A stretch of DNA of 64,000 nucleotides from Karstenula rhodostoma CBS 690.94. Its lineage: Eukaryota > Ascomycota > Dothideomycetes > Pleosporales > Didymosphaeriaceae. A program made the translations under genes and the position numbers. The notes beneath the pieces were generated by a model, which saw nothing but the letters and a program-made list of their open reading frames with translations, was not told where the DNA came from and ran no database searches. The DNA lies in NCBI GenBank assembly GCA_010093485.1, contig MU001506.1, positions 1,240,001 to 1,304,000 on the forward strand, written 5' to 3'. This document shows positions 31,453 through 42,965 of the stretch, one piece after another (position 1 is the first letter of the stretch; each line of letters starts with the position of its first letter).

Positions 31453-33738
31453 TCACTCTCCAATTGTAGTTCCATCGTGTTTGGCGAACATCAATCTGCC
31501 CTCGTCCTCAGCCTCACTCTTCTTGTCCGACCACCACTGCGTTGCCTCATCATGTACACCAACGAATTCCATCACATGGTTGTCTTCGTGTGGCTTGCGA
31601 GTGGTACCTGTGAGCAGTCGTCCCAGGTCAGCTCGCAGATGCAAGAAACCGTTGCCCAAGAAGACCACGTCCATGGTGTACCCTTCCGAAGCCGTTTTGA
31701 TGGTGGTGGTGCGGAAAGATGCATGCGGAGGGATTTGGAAAGCCAAGATGCTGAAAGCCATGGTGCGAGGTGGGAGCTGCATACGAGCAGTGAAGGTGTT
31801 TTTGTGCTTGAAACCTGCGATTGGGGATATGATGAGACTGCGCTGGCCGTACCCATATCTGTCGGAATGTGTTTCGGCATACCTGGGACAGTACAATGTC
31901 CACTTGCCCTCAATACAGCCGATAGGCACAGGTATGCGGGCCCTAGTAGCCAGCATAAGCAGATCTTCGGCCCGTTGAGCTTGGTGGTTAGCCTCGTCTA
32001 GCTTCGCCAGATCATCTCCGGGAGTGTCGAGCTGCGCAAGAATATGCATGTTCTCGTCCTTGCTCAATCGAATAAGTTCCTCTTTCTTGGCCGAACATCC
32101 TGTCATCTTGTTCAAGCAAGGGACCTGGCCTTGATTGTGCTTAGCATCCCAATCCAGGTGCTCGTCGAGGTATTGATCCTCCTCGTAGAAGTTCACGATC
32201 TTAGTCACCTCGCGGTACTTTTCACTGAAGATGTCGGGCGGAATTCCTTCATGGCCTTCGCGTGGGCCTCTTGACTTGTCATCAGTAGTGATAAACGGAT
32301 CCTTCTCGGCTGCTGAGCGTACAAGCGGCTTCCCAACGCGAGCGAATGCTTCTACAATGCTCATTGAGGCAGACGATGTGGGGAAAGAAGTAACGGTAGA
32401 TGTACCAGTCTTGGTACGAGGCCGTGGCTTGGATCCATCCGTCAAGGGTTTCTTAAAGCTCCGCAGGTTGGCATCGGTGAGCGCGTTTGGCACGGAAGGT
32501 AGCTTGGGCACAGTCTGAGAGGACTCGAGAGCTGCAGGTGCAGTTGAAGGAGCCGGTACATCGCCATTGGGTGTTGGGGAGGAAACAAGTCCAGTCTGAG
32601 GATGATGCTTGTAAGGGCTGTACTCGGCGGCGACTGTGTCGTTCCTCGCCTTCACGTTTCGCGGGAAGGGCACGGGCGTCCTCACTGGGGTCTTGGGCGG
32701 CGGGGTCTCCGGTACAAGCACGTTAGAGCGCAGAAGACCCTCTCCTTTGTCCTTGTGGGCTTTGGTGCCGGCAGACTTAGTTGTGGGCGTTCGAAGCCGG
32801 GGGAATGGAACAGGCGCCTGCTTCGCCACTCGAGTGGGAATTGGGCTAGGGGTGACTGGGCTGCTGACCAGACCTGTCGTGTCTTGCTTCTTTTTGTGTT
32901 CTTTCACCTTCAACTCGTCGGAGCCATCGATCCAATCATGCGGCACTGGCAACGGCAACTTTGACAGGCTATGCTTGGCTGCTACTTCTGAGGGACCTGG
33001 GACCGCAGTCTCTGCCTTGCGCTTCGTCTTCTGCATTTTTGGCTGGTCAGGACCTGGGACCTGTGCAGACTGGGCATGCTCAACTACGTTCTGCTGGATA
33101 CTCTGGCTTTTGCGCTTCGTCTTCTTCTTTGACGGCTGATCGACTACTTGACTCTCTGTTTTGCTTTGGCTCTTCGCCACCAAGGCACCCACGGAAGGAT
33201 GTGCAAGTTGCTGGCCGGCAAGGTATTCTTCGTTCACCAGCTGAGCACTGGCTGCCGCCGCGAGCGCCTCGCTCTCTCTCTTGCGCTTCTTCTCTGCGCG
33301 GCGCTCTTGGCCAGTGCTGTTCTTGTCGCCCTTTTGGCCCGCGGTAACTTGGGATGCATCAGCGGCACCGTGCGTGTCTTCCTCGGAACGACGGTGCTTC
33401 TTCTTTTGCTTCTTGTCCTTCTTCTTCGTCTTGGACACATCCTCCTTGTCCGCCGTGGCCTTGGCTCTATCAAGCAGGCGCTCGAGCTCAGCATTTTTAT
33501 CGCCATCAAGCGACACCAGCTGCTTCTTGTCTTTCTTCGCAGCCTTTTTCTTGCTCTCGGCATCCGGGGCAGCAGCCTGAGTTGCCGGCATGCCGTCCTT
33601 GTTTGCTGGCAGGGCAGGAAGCGACGCGGTAGCAGCGTCTTGGTCGCTCTGGAAGTCGTTGGTGTTGTAGGTCCTGGACTTCGTTCTTCCACCGTACATG
33701 TGGTGGCGCGGTACCGAGTACAGGCCAAATGGCGGCAT
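31453..33738 (-). CDS. Lys-rich nuclear-type protein with conserved C-terminal domain, unknown function
   Basis: 761 aa, one exon, ATG at 33738 (ACCATGC). The N-terminal half is disordered and packed with Lys runs resembling nuclear or nucleolar localisation signals (KKKAAKKDKK, KTKKKDKKQKKKHRR, KKTKRKS, MQKTKRKAE). The middle is Pro/Thr/Ser-rich with repeated TPVPFPR and SSPVTPSP text. From about residue 520 the sequence becomes ordered: a helical stretch (ELIRLSKDENMHILAQLDTP), GKWTLYCPRY, then a beta-rich end with MAFSILAFQIPP, VVFLGNGFLHLRADL and MEFVGVHDEA. I do not recognise the domain, but the C-terminus has a pattern shared with the protein at 40091-40882. Confidence 0.78.
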   Translation of the reverse strand: MPPFGLYSVPRHHMYGGRTKSRTYNTNDFQSDQDAATASLPALPANKDGMPATQAAAPDAESKKKAAKKDKKQLVSLDGDKNAELERLLDRAKATADKEDVSKTKKKDKKQKKKHRRSEEDTHGAADASQVTAGQKGDKNSTGQERRAEKKRKRESEALAAAASAQLVNEEYLAGQQLAHPSVGALVAKSQSKTESQVVDQPSKKKTKRKSQSIQQNVVEHAQSAQVPGPDQPKMQKTKRKAETAVPGPSEVAAKHSLSKLPLPVPHDWIDGSDELKVKEHKKKQDTTGLVSSPVTPSPIPTRVAKQAPVPFPRLRTPTTKSAGTKAHKDKGEGLLRSNVLVPETPPPKTPVRTPVPFPRNVKARNDTVAAEYSPYKHHPQTGLVSSPTPNGDVPAPSTAPAALESSQTVPKLPSVPNALTDANLRSFKKPLTDGSKPRPRTKTGTSTVTSFPTSSASMSIVEAFARVGKPLVRSAAEKDPFITTDDKSRGPREGHEGIPPDIFSEKYREVTKIVNFYEEDQYLDEHLDWDAKHNQGQVPCLNKMTGCSAKKEELIRLSKDENMHILAQLDTPGDDLAKLDEANHQAQRAEDLLMLATRARIPVPIGCIEGKWTLYCPRYAETHSDRYGYGQRSLIISPIAGFKHKNTFTARMQLPPRTMAFSILAFQIPPHASFRTTTIKTASEGYTMDVVFLGNGFLHLRADLGRLLTGTTRKPHEDNHVMEFVGVHDEATQWWSDKKSEAEDEGRLMFAKHDGTTIGE

Positions 33739-34634
33739 GGTTGCCGTTGCCCAGTGATTTCAATGTTCCGGATCAATCAGGCTGGGTGCACCAGAGTATT
33801 GCACCTGCGGTTCACACGAGAGGTGCGGGCGCGTCGCACACTGGGAGGTGTCCAAGGCGTCGCCGTCGCTGTCGGCGGGCAAACAAACGCACGAGGCTGC
33901 GACAGAGTGAGAGACGCAACGCAAACTTTAGAGAATAACATGCGTACCTTAGCGCAGAAAGATAGTATGTTAGTCGAGGCGTCTGACGCGCCTCGAAGAG
34001 CGCGGCGAACACTGGCAAGATGCAGGCGCGCGGGCAACCAAAAGGGCTATGCTTGCAGAGATATCAGGAGAGAGGGAGGGAGGGAGAGCCGCAGTGTGTC
34101 GAGGCCAGTTTGCTTGTTGACAGACTTGGGTCGCGCGCAAGTGAAGGGCACGCAGGTCGCGTCGTCGTGTCAACGACCAATGTGCAGTTGCCCGTTTGGT
34201 GAGCACTATCTGCTTCACCATCACTCTGGTCTTGCCCAGGCGGCTCGACCAGGGACACGCATGCATACTGTTTCACGGGCGCCAAAGGCCGGTTGGTCCT
34301 GTGAAGATGAAAGTGAGAGCTCATCGCCAGCGCCGTGGAGAATACGATATCACTCCAGGACTGCACGGGCCCTTGCCCCACCATACCACCTGCCTGGTAC
34401 ACAACATGCAACCCGGCTCGCGAGCTTCATTGCATCTATATCAGCAAATCTAAGAAATCGGGAGCGCATGAAAATGAGCGGAGCAGTCTGTTCTATACAT
34501 GATGCGCCCCCAAGATAAGAACATGTCCTAAGCTCCCGTCTCTAGCGTTTTGGGCGCCGCACTCAGTGACACCAGGCGATGTGATGCAAAGCCCCCATGC
34601 GGTGTCTCTCTGCCGTGAAACGTTGGACGGCATT
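33739..34634. other. Intergenic region
   Basis: 896 bp between two minus-strand genes; a plus-strand frame that spans it is antisense to the Lys-rich gene and has no family features. Confidence 0.45.
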
Positions 34635-36671
34635 CTACAGCTGTGCTTTCAATTTGGCATTCTCGCGAAAGCGCTTCGGCCAAATCCCCTGTTTACCGGG
34701 CGACAAGATTCCATTGGGATCGAGTGCATCCTTGATCGTTTCTACAAACCGTCGATATGCATGATTGTTAAAGTCGTACAACGAAGCAACAAGGTCTGCA
34801 GCCTATGAGTCCAATGCACGGTTCGTATGGCGTCATGACTCACCCATGGTGTTGATGTGGCTCCTGTATTTGCTGAAACCTCTCTTCTTGCCCTCTTCGA
34901 ACAGATTCATGAAGATAGCCTGTACTGCTCGACGATGTTCGACATTGGTCTTGTCGAAAGTCATCATGTTGACGAATATGACATGACGTTCGTGCATGAA
35001 GAAATCGCAGAACAGATCAAAGCCCTCAGCCTCGCATACCCTACGATTCTTAGTACAGTGCCTCATACTCGACACAGTATAAACAACGTGGCTGGCTGCA
35101 AGACGTATTTATGTTGGAGGTTGAACCTACCTTTTTGCAGTCTTGACCCAATCCAATACAGTGCCGCCGTTTGAAGGAATAATGGGACTATAATCGTAAT
35201 GTGCCCCAATTCCTCCACCTTCCCTAGGCAGTCTGAACTTCACCATCGGCAAGCTCCACAAGCTCGGTACACCAACGAAGAATCCTCCATGGGGCTCGGC
35301 AACACTCGCCGGATCCAACGTGTGCCCATCGTCGGCTGAAAACATCTCCCCACTTAAGCGTCCTTTTGGCGCCTGCACGGCGACAATCTTCTTCAGCTCA
35401 TTGAAGTGTGCCTGGACCACCTCTTTTGCTCCGTACAGCCCAAACTTGGCGTTCCAGTACCCGATGTTAAGTTGCGCTTGGAGTTCCTTCAAGCGCCATT
35501 CCGGTATGGCACCTCCTTCAGGCCAGATTTCTTCTCGTTTTCCCATCATCCCCAACCACTCAACCAGATTTGACACGTACACGGTGTTGGGCAGTAAACC
35601 GTCCCGACGCAGCGGACCGAATACGTCGACAATGGTTTCCACGTCTTCGAAATCAGGCATATCGAACGAGCAAGACATGAAAGCCTGTGGTGCTGGCGTG
35701 AGCCATATTCCCAACTTGGTTACGATTCCCAAGTTCGATTGCAGGAACAAGCCCTCGATGCTGGGTCCGAATGTGAACTTGGAAAGATGCGACGATGGTG
35801 ACTCGGAGACGGCGAACTGACCCGTTCGTACAAGCTCGCCATTGGCAAGCATAGCTTCAATCCCACAAATGTGCTGATGGTGCGTTGCTGTGGGGGTAAA
35901 ACCTGTTCCGCGATCTAAGGTATTTCCGATTATGGAGCCCTAAGTGAAAGGGGTACAAGGTCAGTGTAAGTCAAGTCAGGGTAGGAGTATACTTTGTGTG
36001 TATTTCACTATTCTCTGCCAAGGAGACTCGTCCGCTTTGTACGCGCGAGGTGGCTTACCCATCCCAGTGACGGTACCGAAGGCCAGACTTTGAGCTTATG
36101 CGCGACACAATAGTCGTACAACTCGGTGAACGTGACGCCGGGCTCGACGACGGCATAGGCGTACTCTGCATTGACTTCGATGATTTGGTTCATACGGTGG
36201 AGGTCTAAGGCCACGGAGCCATTGACGCGTGGTGCCGGGCCGCCATATCTGTTTTCGAGTTGTGTTAGATTTACATCTGTGCGGTAACCACCATCAGTAG
36301 GGATGGACTGACCCGAGGTTTTTTCCTCTCGAAAACGTCCAAAGCGGGATTCCGTATTCATTGGAGATAGCAAGTACGCATCTGAGTTCTTCTAGATTCC
36401 TAGGTCTCACTGCGGCACTCGGCATCTTGCGCTTGCCCTCTGCCTCCGATAGTTCATAGGGATCGATGTATTCTGTCAATGCATCACCTTGGAACACCTG
36501 CTCATGCCCGACTACTGCCATGAATTGTATGATTGCTGCGTCGAATGCATACTGTGTAACCCCCGGGGGTAATGCGCGTTTGAGCGGTGTTGTGATAGAG
36601 TCTTTGAAGAGATTGTAATGTGTAGATTGGTATTCTGCGTTAACGTACGCTGGTGATGGTAGGGACGGCAT
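34635..36671 (-). CDS. Vanillyl-alcohol-oxidase-type FAD-linked oxidase (five exons)
   Basis: 571 aa. Exons 36671-36313, 36248-36059, 35939-35131, 35040-34844, 34795-34635; introns 64, 119, 90 and 48 nt, all GT-AG and all phase-consistent. FAD-binding PCMH domain: SRGKNLGYGGPAPRVNGSV (about 113-131, formed across intron 1), VEPGVTFTELYDY, GWGSIIGNTLDRG (across intron 2). The cap domain follows, and the C-terminus reads DLVASLYDFNNHAYRRF then LDPNGILSPGKQGIWPKRF, the family signature. Length fits fungal VAO and 4-cresol-dehydrogenase-like enzymes (about 560 aa). These oxidise para-substituted phenols such as vanillyl alcohol, eugenol or 4-alkylphenols, producing H2O2 if an oxidase. I see no signal peptide; VAO is peroxisomal/cytosolic in Penicillium. 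Substrate not assignable. Confidence 0.9.
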
Positions 36672-38427
36672 AGTGAGGTAACCGTAGAAAAAAACCGAGC
36701 GTCATACACAGATGTTGAGAGGGTAAGCGACTTGTACGAACTAGTTAATCTGCGTTCGGGGTTGTGGTTCGATGAGGGAGGTGTCTCGACGCAATTAAGG
36801 TAAGCTTCCCCACAATGCGGAGAAGGTTGGACGCGACGCGACCCCACATCTCCAAATTTGAACCAACACAACCCCCAATCAAGTTTCACTCCTCTCTGGG
36901 TAAGAATATCAGCTGAGAGACCACTACTAAGTTGTTAGCATGTGTGCCAGGATAGGTAAGTCGATTCATGATGCGTCTTCGAGCTTCTCATGGTATGACG
37001 CGATACCGGTTGACCACATGGACACCGTTCACGTTTCCGCAAGCGCACACTCGTGCAAGCGAAGGTTCGGCCATGCCCTACTCATATGGTGGGCTATCGT
37101 CACACCGAAAACTAACAGCGTTCGAGCAATTTACACCGTCGTGTTGTCCCTTGTGTTCATGATTGTGCAGTAATTGAGGAGTCGGCAACCACATGCACCT
37201 ATTTAGACGACATAGCGGAAAACAGCACCTCGACGGAATTGTCCGCCGGGGAGGGAATCTAGATGAAAATTCATGTCCGCCTTCCTAGGCTCTCCATCGT
37301 GCGAGCATGATTGGCGATTTGTTATTACTAGGTAACGTATGTCCTAGGTTGTATACACAACGACCGGAGCGCTCTCCATTGATTTGGCGCGGGGACCTAT
37401 GCAGTGCCGCACAACATAAATGTTTCTACGACTGGCCAAGCAGCAGTCGTGAGAGGAGATACCCCCCGGCATAATAAACCTCACTTCTGTCCAAGTCTTC
37501 CCCGCCATAAGCGCTTGCCAGATAGCTTGTAAGCACCTGCATTCATCACGCTTCTCACGCACCAGATTCAGGTGGTTCTATATATACTGCTTAATCTCGT
37601 ATCATCTGTTTCGTCTCTTAAAGTTGTAGCTGACCACAAGTAGTCCTGGTACAGATCCTCATGGTGCGAAGATATTAGAAAGAGCATCAAACCACCCATG
37701 GATGAAAGAGATACAACACGAGTAGCGGATCTGGGCATGGTTTGAGCGCAGAAAATAGCTTCAATGTACTGATCATCACCTGTTAGTTTGTTGTGATATA
37801 AGGGGACTTGATTGCTAGACATTGAGGATACGCCTGCAGGAGTCGGCTTTGTTGAAGGCAGAGATGGAGAAGGGTCTATGGTATCTGGCAGAGAAAGTGG
37901 AGGGCAATTTATTATCGTTCACGCAAGGAGGCGGGACGCGGATGTGCCATGTGTATAGTAGGTAAGCATGAAGTGAGAGGCAGCCTTGCGCTCTGGTGCT
38001 AAAACACATAATGATCAGAAAACTTGAGTGGGCCGTTGACACTGTATCAATATAAACCAGTAGCTTTAGCGGGTGTGAAGTTGCGGAGGCATTTCTCTTA
38101 CTATACCAAAATAACCAGGCGCTGCCAACAGTCGAACATTTGAATACAACGACATCGCTTATATAGCCCGTTCAAGAGCATCATGCGGCAGTCTCTTTAT
38201 GTGCACCTTAACTCCCTCCTTCCAAATCGTGTATGGCTTCGATTTTCCAAAGTGGCGCACACGTCAAGCTGGATCATGCGTTTGACCTTCACCTCACTAG
38301 TGGAATCGGGCTTAGTTCCTTTACCTATTCTCTCCGCGACTTCAACGATTGCTCGCCTCGAATCGAAAACTCTCGCCCGCGGCCGACTCTAACGCTACCG
38401 CTCAACACAGCTATAGACATCAATACT
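36672..38427. other. 1.75-kb divergent intergenic region
   Basis: Lies between the divergent starts of the oxidase and the charged coiled-coil gene. Open frames are small and without coding character. The frame of the downstream gene is open back to 38233 but the added residues look like translated leader. No RNA gene or repeat recognised. Confidence 0.45.
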
Positions 38428-39402
38428 ATGAATTACGTTCCGACCATCGGCACAGACACTAGCACTTTGGAGCATCAAGGACAGCGGCCACAGCAAATTA
38501 TGCTCGCGGAGCAGCAGGCTAAGAAGCGAGCCAAGACCAAGGCAATGCGGGCAAAGTGTCGACAAGAACAAAATGCCTACGTTCAAGAAGTGCTGCAGGA
38601 AAAGCGACTGGAGGACATGTTGAGTAGCATGCGCGGCTTGGAACTCGTTGGGGGAGAGACTAGCAAATACGCTGAAGGTATGACTGGGCTCAGACACTCA
38701 CTTGATGTTTCACTGACGAGTCCTCAAAGACAACGCGGAGATCACATCACATTCAGGACAGACAGTCAGTTACGATGAAGGTACATATGGTAAATCCATC
38801 AATCTGATTTCGTAGTACATTTGCTGATACTTGGCATAGATCAACTTTTTATTGTTGAAGCTTAGCACAAATTCAAGGAGCAGAAGGAAGCCGAAACCCG
38901 CGCCGAGCACAGGCTCGTCCTCCAGGCCCGCTGCGACTCCAAAATCAAGAAACGTAACGAAGCCCGGGGTTCTTCTCAACAAGTGATATGGCGGGAGCAC
39001 CGCGAGGCGAGCAAGGAACAAAAGAAGAGGGAAAAGGAGCGGGGTGACCAACAGTCGGGGCTCGAGACCCTCTCTTCAGATGCGCAACGGCAAGGGGAGA
39101 TGATCCCTCCTAGCGGTCGTCAATCATGGCGTGAAGCTCGTCAGCAAGCTCGCCTAATTGTGTCTCAGGGTGCGAAGTACGTCCCTACCGTGCCTTCTGC
39201 GCCTCAGCTACATCGTGAGCCAGCTTTTCACCTCGACCATAATACGCTTCCAAACATGCCAATGTTGTCTCATACTTGCCATGGAAGTGACGGTCAAGCC
39301 CAGGTTGAAATGGCACTCCGGTACGGTCAAGGCGCGTCAGCCATGCCACCAAGACCACGGATTCAGGATCAGATTGGTAGTCCGATGGAAGTGGACGTGT
39401 AG
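38428..39402 (+). CDS. Charged Gln/Lys/Glu-rich coiled-coil protein, unknown function
   Basis: Predicted 273 aa in three exons: 38428-38677, 38730-38764, 38866-39402. Intron 1 is 52 nt (GTATGA, branch CACTGAC, acceptor TCAAAG). Intron 2 is 101 nt (GTCAGT to GCTTAG); a stronger-looking donor at 38781 breaks the frame, so GTCAGT at 38765 is used. The N-terminal part has QQAKKRAKTKAMRAKCRQEQNAY, resembling a basic region, then a helical segment. The third exon is a long helix (FKEQKEAETRAEHRLVLQARC through KEQKKREKERGDQQ) and a loosely structured end PRPRIQDQIGSPMEVDV. No leucine zipper with regular heptads is clear. The exon structure is the least certain of those reported. Confidence 0.5.
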
Positions 39403-40090
39403 GGGCGGGACTCGGGAACGGTTGCTGACAATGGGTGCCATGTGTATATGGATGGACTCGAGGCGACTTGTCGTCATAGAAAGTGTACGAGAATACTCGG
39501 AGGGTTTGCTAGCAACAGAAGCGCCCACTTGGTTGGGCACGCGTGGGAAGACGCATCAGCAGACGGTGCACGTCAGTGTGACAAAGAAAACCATGTCAAA
39601 GCTTTGGACACTGTACGGGGTCAGAACATACATAGGGTGGGATTTTGCGACCACAGTGAGTGCGGCTCTCGGATGCTTCATCTACGAGCTATGCTTTACC
39701 TAGGTCCGCGCGACTGTCCCCTCTAAGCCTCTCGCCTGGCACTTTTTTCGATCGCCAATGTAGATGAATAGACACATGCGGCCATCCGTAGAACAGTAGA
39801 AGCACATCAATCGGGAAGAAGACAAGGGCGAAGGCGCCAGTCCCAGTATATGTAATTGTAAATGGTTTGAGGAATGGCTGCAAACACGCCCGGCAAGTCC
39901 CGGGTATTAGAAGAGGAATCGGAACGAAGCAAGAAAAGTCGTTAGCGTCATAAGTTCGTAGCCCACGCAGAATCGAGTCTCATGCTAGGCAGGCCGACAA
40001 CCAGAACCACGCAGCCTGCAGGCCAGCTATGCGCCAAACTCCGTAAGCAAGACCGTCTACGCGCAAAAGGCAGTGTTCAACAAGCAAGCG
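39403..40090. other. Convergent intergenic region
   Basis: 688 bp. A minus-strand frame at 39883-39689 has one hydrophobic segment (ALVFFPIDVLLLFYGW) and an acceptor-like TTTGCAG just upstream, but I could not find a matching first exon, so it is not called as a gene. Confidence 0.4.
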
Positions 40091-40882
40091 CTAGGGTACG
40101 TCGTCGTCGACGAAGACGCCCCAGAAATGTACTTCTTCGTTCTCTCGTCCGGCAAGGGGCCCGCCGTAGACGTCGGCGCACATCTCGATGGGGACTTCGA
40201 GCTTCAGGCAGCCGTGGCCAAGGAAGGTGAAGAGCAGCCACGAGTCGTAGCCCGGGAAGGCGCCGTGGTCGTCGGGCTTCCTGCTGAGGATGCCGCGGTT
40301 CTGCAGGGACGGCGTGCGGGGCACCTTGAAGGCGTGGAAGGGCAGCGTCTCGAGGGCGTCGGCGACGAAGAAGGACGAGCCCAGGGCCAGCTCGAGCGAC
40401 ACGGGGCCCTGGTCGGGCGCGTGGGCGGCGGGCGGCGGCGGGGCGGGGTGGCAGTGGTGGAAGCGCACGGTGCCGAGGCGCAGGTCGACGGGCTGGCCGA
40501 GCATGTCGAACAGCTCGGTGGAATACAGGCGGAAGTAGCCGTGGTGGATGGCGCGCAGGTCGTCGTGGGCGGCGTCGTCGTCGTCTTCTTGGCGGGCGGC
40601 ATGCAGCCGCTGCTCGACGCGGCGGCCCTGGGCCTCGGCGGCGCTCAGCGAGCGGCGGATCTGGAGCTTGGTGTGCCTGGCGCCGAGCTCAGCGAGGGCG
40701 AGCGTGCAGGCCTCGCGCCGCACGTCGTCGCGCCGCCCGCGCCCGTCGACGTCCCGGGCGCGCAGCAGCCGCGTCTCGAAGCGCAGCACGAGGGCTTCGA
40801 ACTCGCGCGTCGCGCGGGCCAGGGGCGAGCCGGCCGTCTTGCTCGCATGCGTGCGGTCGGCGTCGCTCTTCAGCGCGGCCAT
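40091..40882 (-). CDS. Uncharacterised 263-aa protein
   Basis: One exon, ATG at 40882. The N-terminal half is helical and Arg/Ala-rich (TREFEALVLRFETRLLRARD, AEAQGRRVEQRLHAARQ) with a short acidic DDDD patch. The C-terminal half looks like a beta-sheet domain: GYFRLYSTELFD, VSLELALGSSFFV, TLPFHAFKVPRTPS, LLFTFLGHGCLKLEVPIEM, and VHFWGVFVDDDVP at the end. A Pro-rich loop interrupts it. Very GC-rich, which creates a long spurious antisense frame. It is the last gene before the AT-rich block, about 460 bp from the edge. The domain is not recognised. Confidence 0.72.
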   Translation of the reverse strand: MAALKSDADRTHASKTAGSPLARATREFEALVLRFETRLLRARDVDGRGRRDDVRREACTLALAELGARHTKLQIRRSLSAAEAQGRRVEQRLHAARQEDDDDAAHDDLRAIHHGYFRLYSTELFDMLGQPVDLRLGTVRFHHCHPAPPPPAAHAPDQGPVSLELALGSSFFVADALETLPFHAFKVPRTPSLQNRGILSRKPDDHGAFPGYDSWLLFTFLGHGCLKLEVPIEMCADVYGGPLAGRENEEVHFWGVFVDDDVP

Positions 40883-41344
40883 TGGGCGGTGTCCTGGCGA
40901 CGGCGACGACGGCTCCGGCGGGCGGTCTCGAGCTCGAGCTCGAGGAAGCGGGTGGGCGTGGGTGAGGGCGTGGGCGTGGGCGTGCAGCGCTGCGGGGCGA
41001 GGACAACTGCAACGGCAACGGCTACGGCTACGGCAACAGCTGCTGCGCTGGGCGGAGAGCGAGGCGGGCGGGGCGGGGAGCGAGGGCGGCCGTCACGAAG
41101 CGTCGAAGAAGGGCAGCGTTGCGCAGGTCGACATGACATCTGAGCAAAGCATGGGGATGCGGACGTTGTTGAGATTTTGCACTGGCATCGCAGAAGGCGT
41201 CGCCAAGCGCAACAGCCGGATGCACACACGCAGCTCCCCGGCCAATCATCCATCACGCATGGGGGCCTATTCCTCTCGGTGTCAGTGCCAGTGCCCTGCC
41301 CGCGTCGAGCGCTTGCACGGGACGCTCGCGCTCTGCTCGCACCC
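40883..41344. promoter_or_regulatory. GC-rich promoter region abutting the AT-rich block
   Basis: Contains GAGCTC-, GGGTGTGGGC- and CGGCTA-type short repeats (40,925-41,040). It is the last normal-composition sequence in the window. Confidence 0.45.
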
Positions 41345-41536
41345 AGTTTTAATACACTAGCCATCTCAATAGCTATCCCAGCTCGTATTAGTAATATTTA
41401 TAAGTATCTAATTACTATTAGGAGGGAAATAATAATAAAAAGATTAAGTTATTAAGTATATAAATTAAAATATTAATAAAAAAAATATTTCTAACTAATA
41501 GTTTTTTTTTTTTATAAAGCTACTAATATAATTACT

Positions 41537-41565
41537 TAGTAATAGTAATAGTAATAGTAATAGTA
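41537..41565 (+). repeat. (TAGTAA)n microsatellite
   Basis: About five hexamer units at the outer end of the left inverted-repeat arm. Confidence 0.8.
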
Positions 41566-42760
41566 TCTAGGCCTATAGAACTATATAGTATACTTATAAT
41601 AGAAAAGAGTTTTTTATTTTTCTTTAATACTTATTTTATATATTTTTATACTTTTTTAATTATTAGTATAATACTAACTAATAGTTATTTAAATACTAAC
41701 TTTTCTACTTACTTATATTTACTAATATTTTTAATTTTTATTTATAGCTTATAGTTTATAGCTTATAGCTTAATAAATTACTCTAATACTATTAATATTA
41801 ATATTACTTACTTATTATTACTATTAATATTATTTACTACTTTTTATTTTATCTACTATAAGGTAGTTATTACTACTTTTATATTTATTAACTATATAGG
41901 CTTTTTTAACTCTTTAATTATAATTATTTTTATTATAAAGTCTAGCTCTTTTTAGTTCTTAAAAACTATTATAATTATTTTTTATTACTTATATATAAAG
42001 TTCTTATTTTTAGCTAATTACTATAGTATTATTTCTATCTAGATTAGTAATATTATATTAGTAATACTATATATATATATAAGAAACTTACTAGTAGACT
42101 TTATAATTATATAGTCTATAATTATAACTTATAGTATTTATATAATAGATTAATTATTATACTAAAAAAGATTAACTTACTAAATAATATATTAAATTTT
42201 ATAATATATATAATTAAATATATCTAGATTACTAATAGACTTATTACTAGTATATACTAAGTTATATTTATTACTAAGAATTAGTTATTTATTATTATTA
42301 GCTATTTTAATAGAGTAGAATATAATATAAATTTTTTTCTATAAAAGCTAGCCTTTATATATAATATTATAAGTTATTTATTATTAATAAATAACTTTTC
42401 TTTTATATTCTTTTTTAAATTATAATATTATTAATATATAATATTTTTAATATTTTATAATATTCTTAATATTTTATAACTTCTCTATAATTATATATTA
42501 GGTATTAGTAAATAAGGAGTATACTATCCTACTAGTATTATATAGTATTATAATATTATAATATAGTATTATATATTATAATATTATATAATACTTATAT
42601 AGGTTAATACTTAGTTAATTAAGTTTAATACTATAGGTACCCTTTTTTTTTTATTATAAATAGTACTATTCTTTAGAGCTATTTAATAGAACTATATAGT
42701 ATCTCTAAATATTTTTTTATTACTAAATAGTTATAATAGTAATTTTATATTAAAAAAAAA
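41565..42760 (-). repeat. Inverted repeat, left arm
   Basis: About 1.2 kb whose reverse complement matches 44,165-45,735. Matching blocks include the TTATAGAGTCTATTA-like part, the polypurine/TATATATA stretch near 42,070 (matched near 45,015), and the outer TAGGCCTATAGAACTATATAG end at 41,568 (matched near 45,718). Differences are mainly transitions plus an insertion in the right arm. Confidence 0.8.
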
Positions 42761-42859
42761 ATAGTAATAGTAATAGTAATAGTAATAGTAATAGTAATAG
42801 TAATAGTAATAGTAATAGTAATAATAATAGTAATAATAATAATTATAGTAATAGTAATA
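42761..42859 (+). repeat. (AGTAAT)n microsatellite
   Basis: About 15 hexamer units, some with ATAAT interruptions, at the inner edge of the left inverted-repeat arm. Confidence 0.9.
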
Positions 42860-42864
42860 TATTA

Positions 42865-42965
42865 AAATATATTACTAATTTATATAAACTAAACTAGTAT
42901 ATTTATAATAAATACTTATTATTTATAAAGATAAAAAAGAAAGTATATAGTAACTATATAAAAAT
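42865..42965 (+). repeat. ~100-bp repeat shared with 59,415-59,515
   Basis: ATATATTAC-TAAT-TATATAAACTAAA-TAGTATATTTATAATAAAT text is repeated in direct orientation at 59,415 with transition differences. It may be the end of an unrecognised element, since the longer direct repeat begins right after the second copy. Confidence 0.65.

Noticed and set aside
33148..34518. 456-codon plus-strand open frame
   Set aside because: Overlaps the 5' part of the Lys-rich gene antisense (Leu/Val/Cys/Phe shadow of Lys/Glu codons), then runs into intergenic DNA.
39689..39883. Small minus-strand membrane-protein exon
   Set aside because: One hydrophobic segment and an acceptor-like site, but no first exon, no recognisable family and a random-looking C-terminus.
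40073..41143. 356-codon plus-strand open frame
   Set aside because: Antisense to the 263-aa gene; Gly/Val/Ala/Arg-dominated with no motif.
42070..42082. TATATATA stretches as promoters in the AT block
   Set aside because: Such strings occur by chance throughout DNA of this composition and have no nearby gene.
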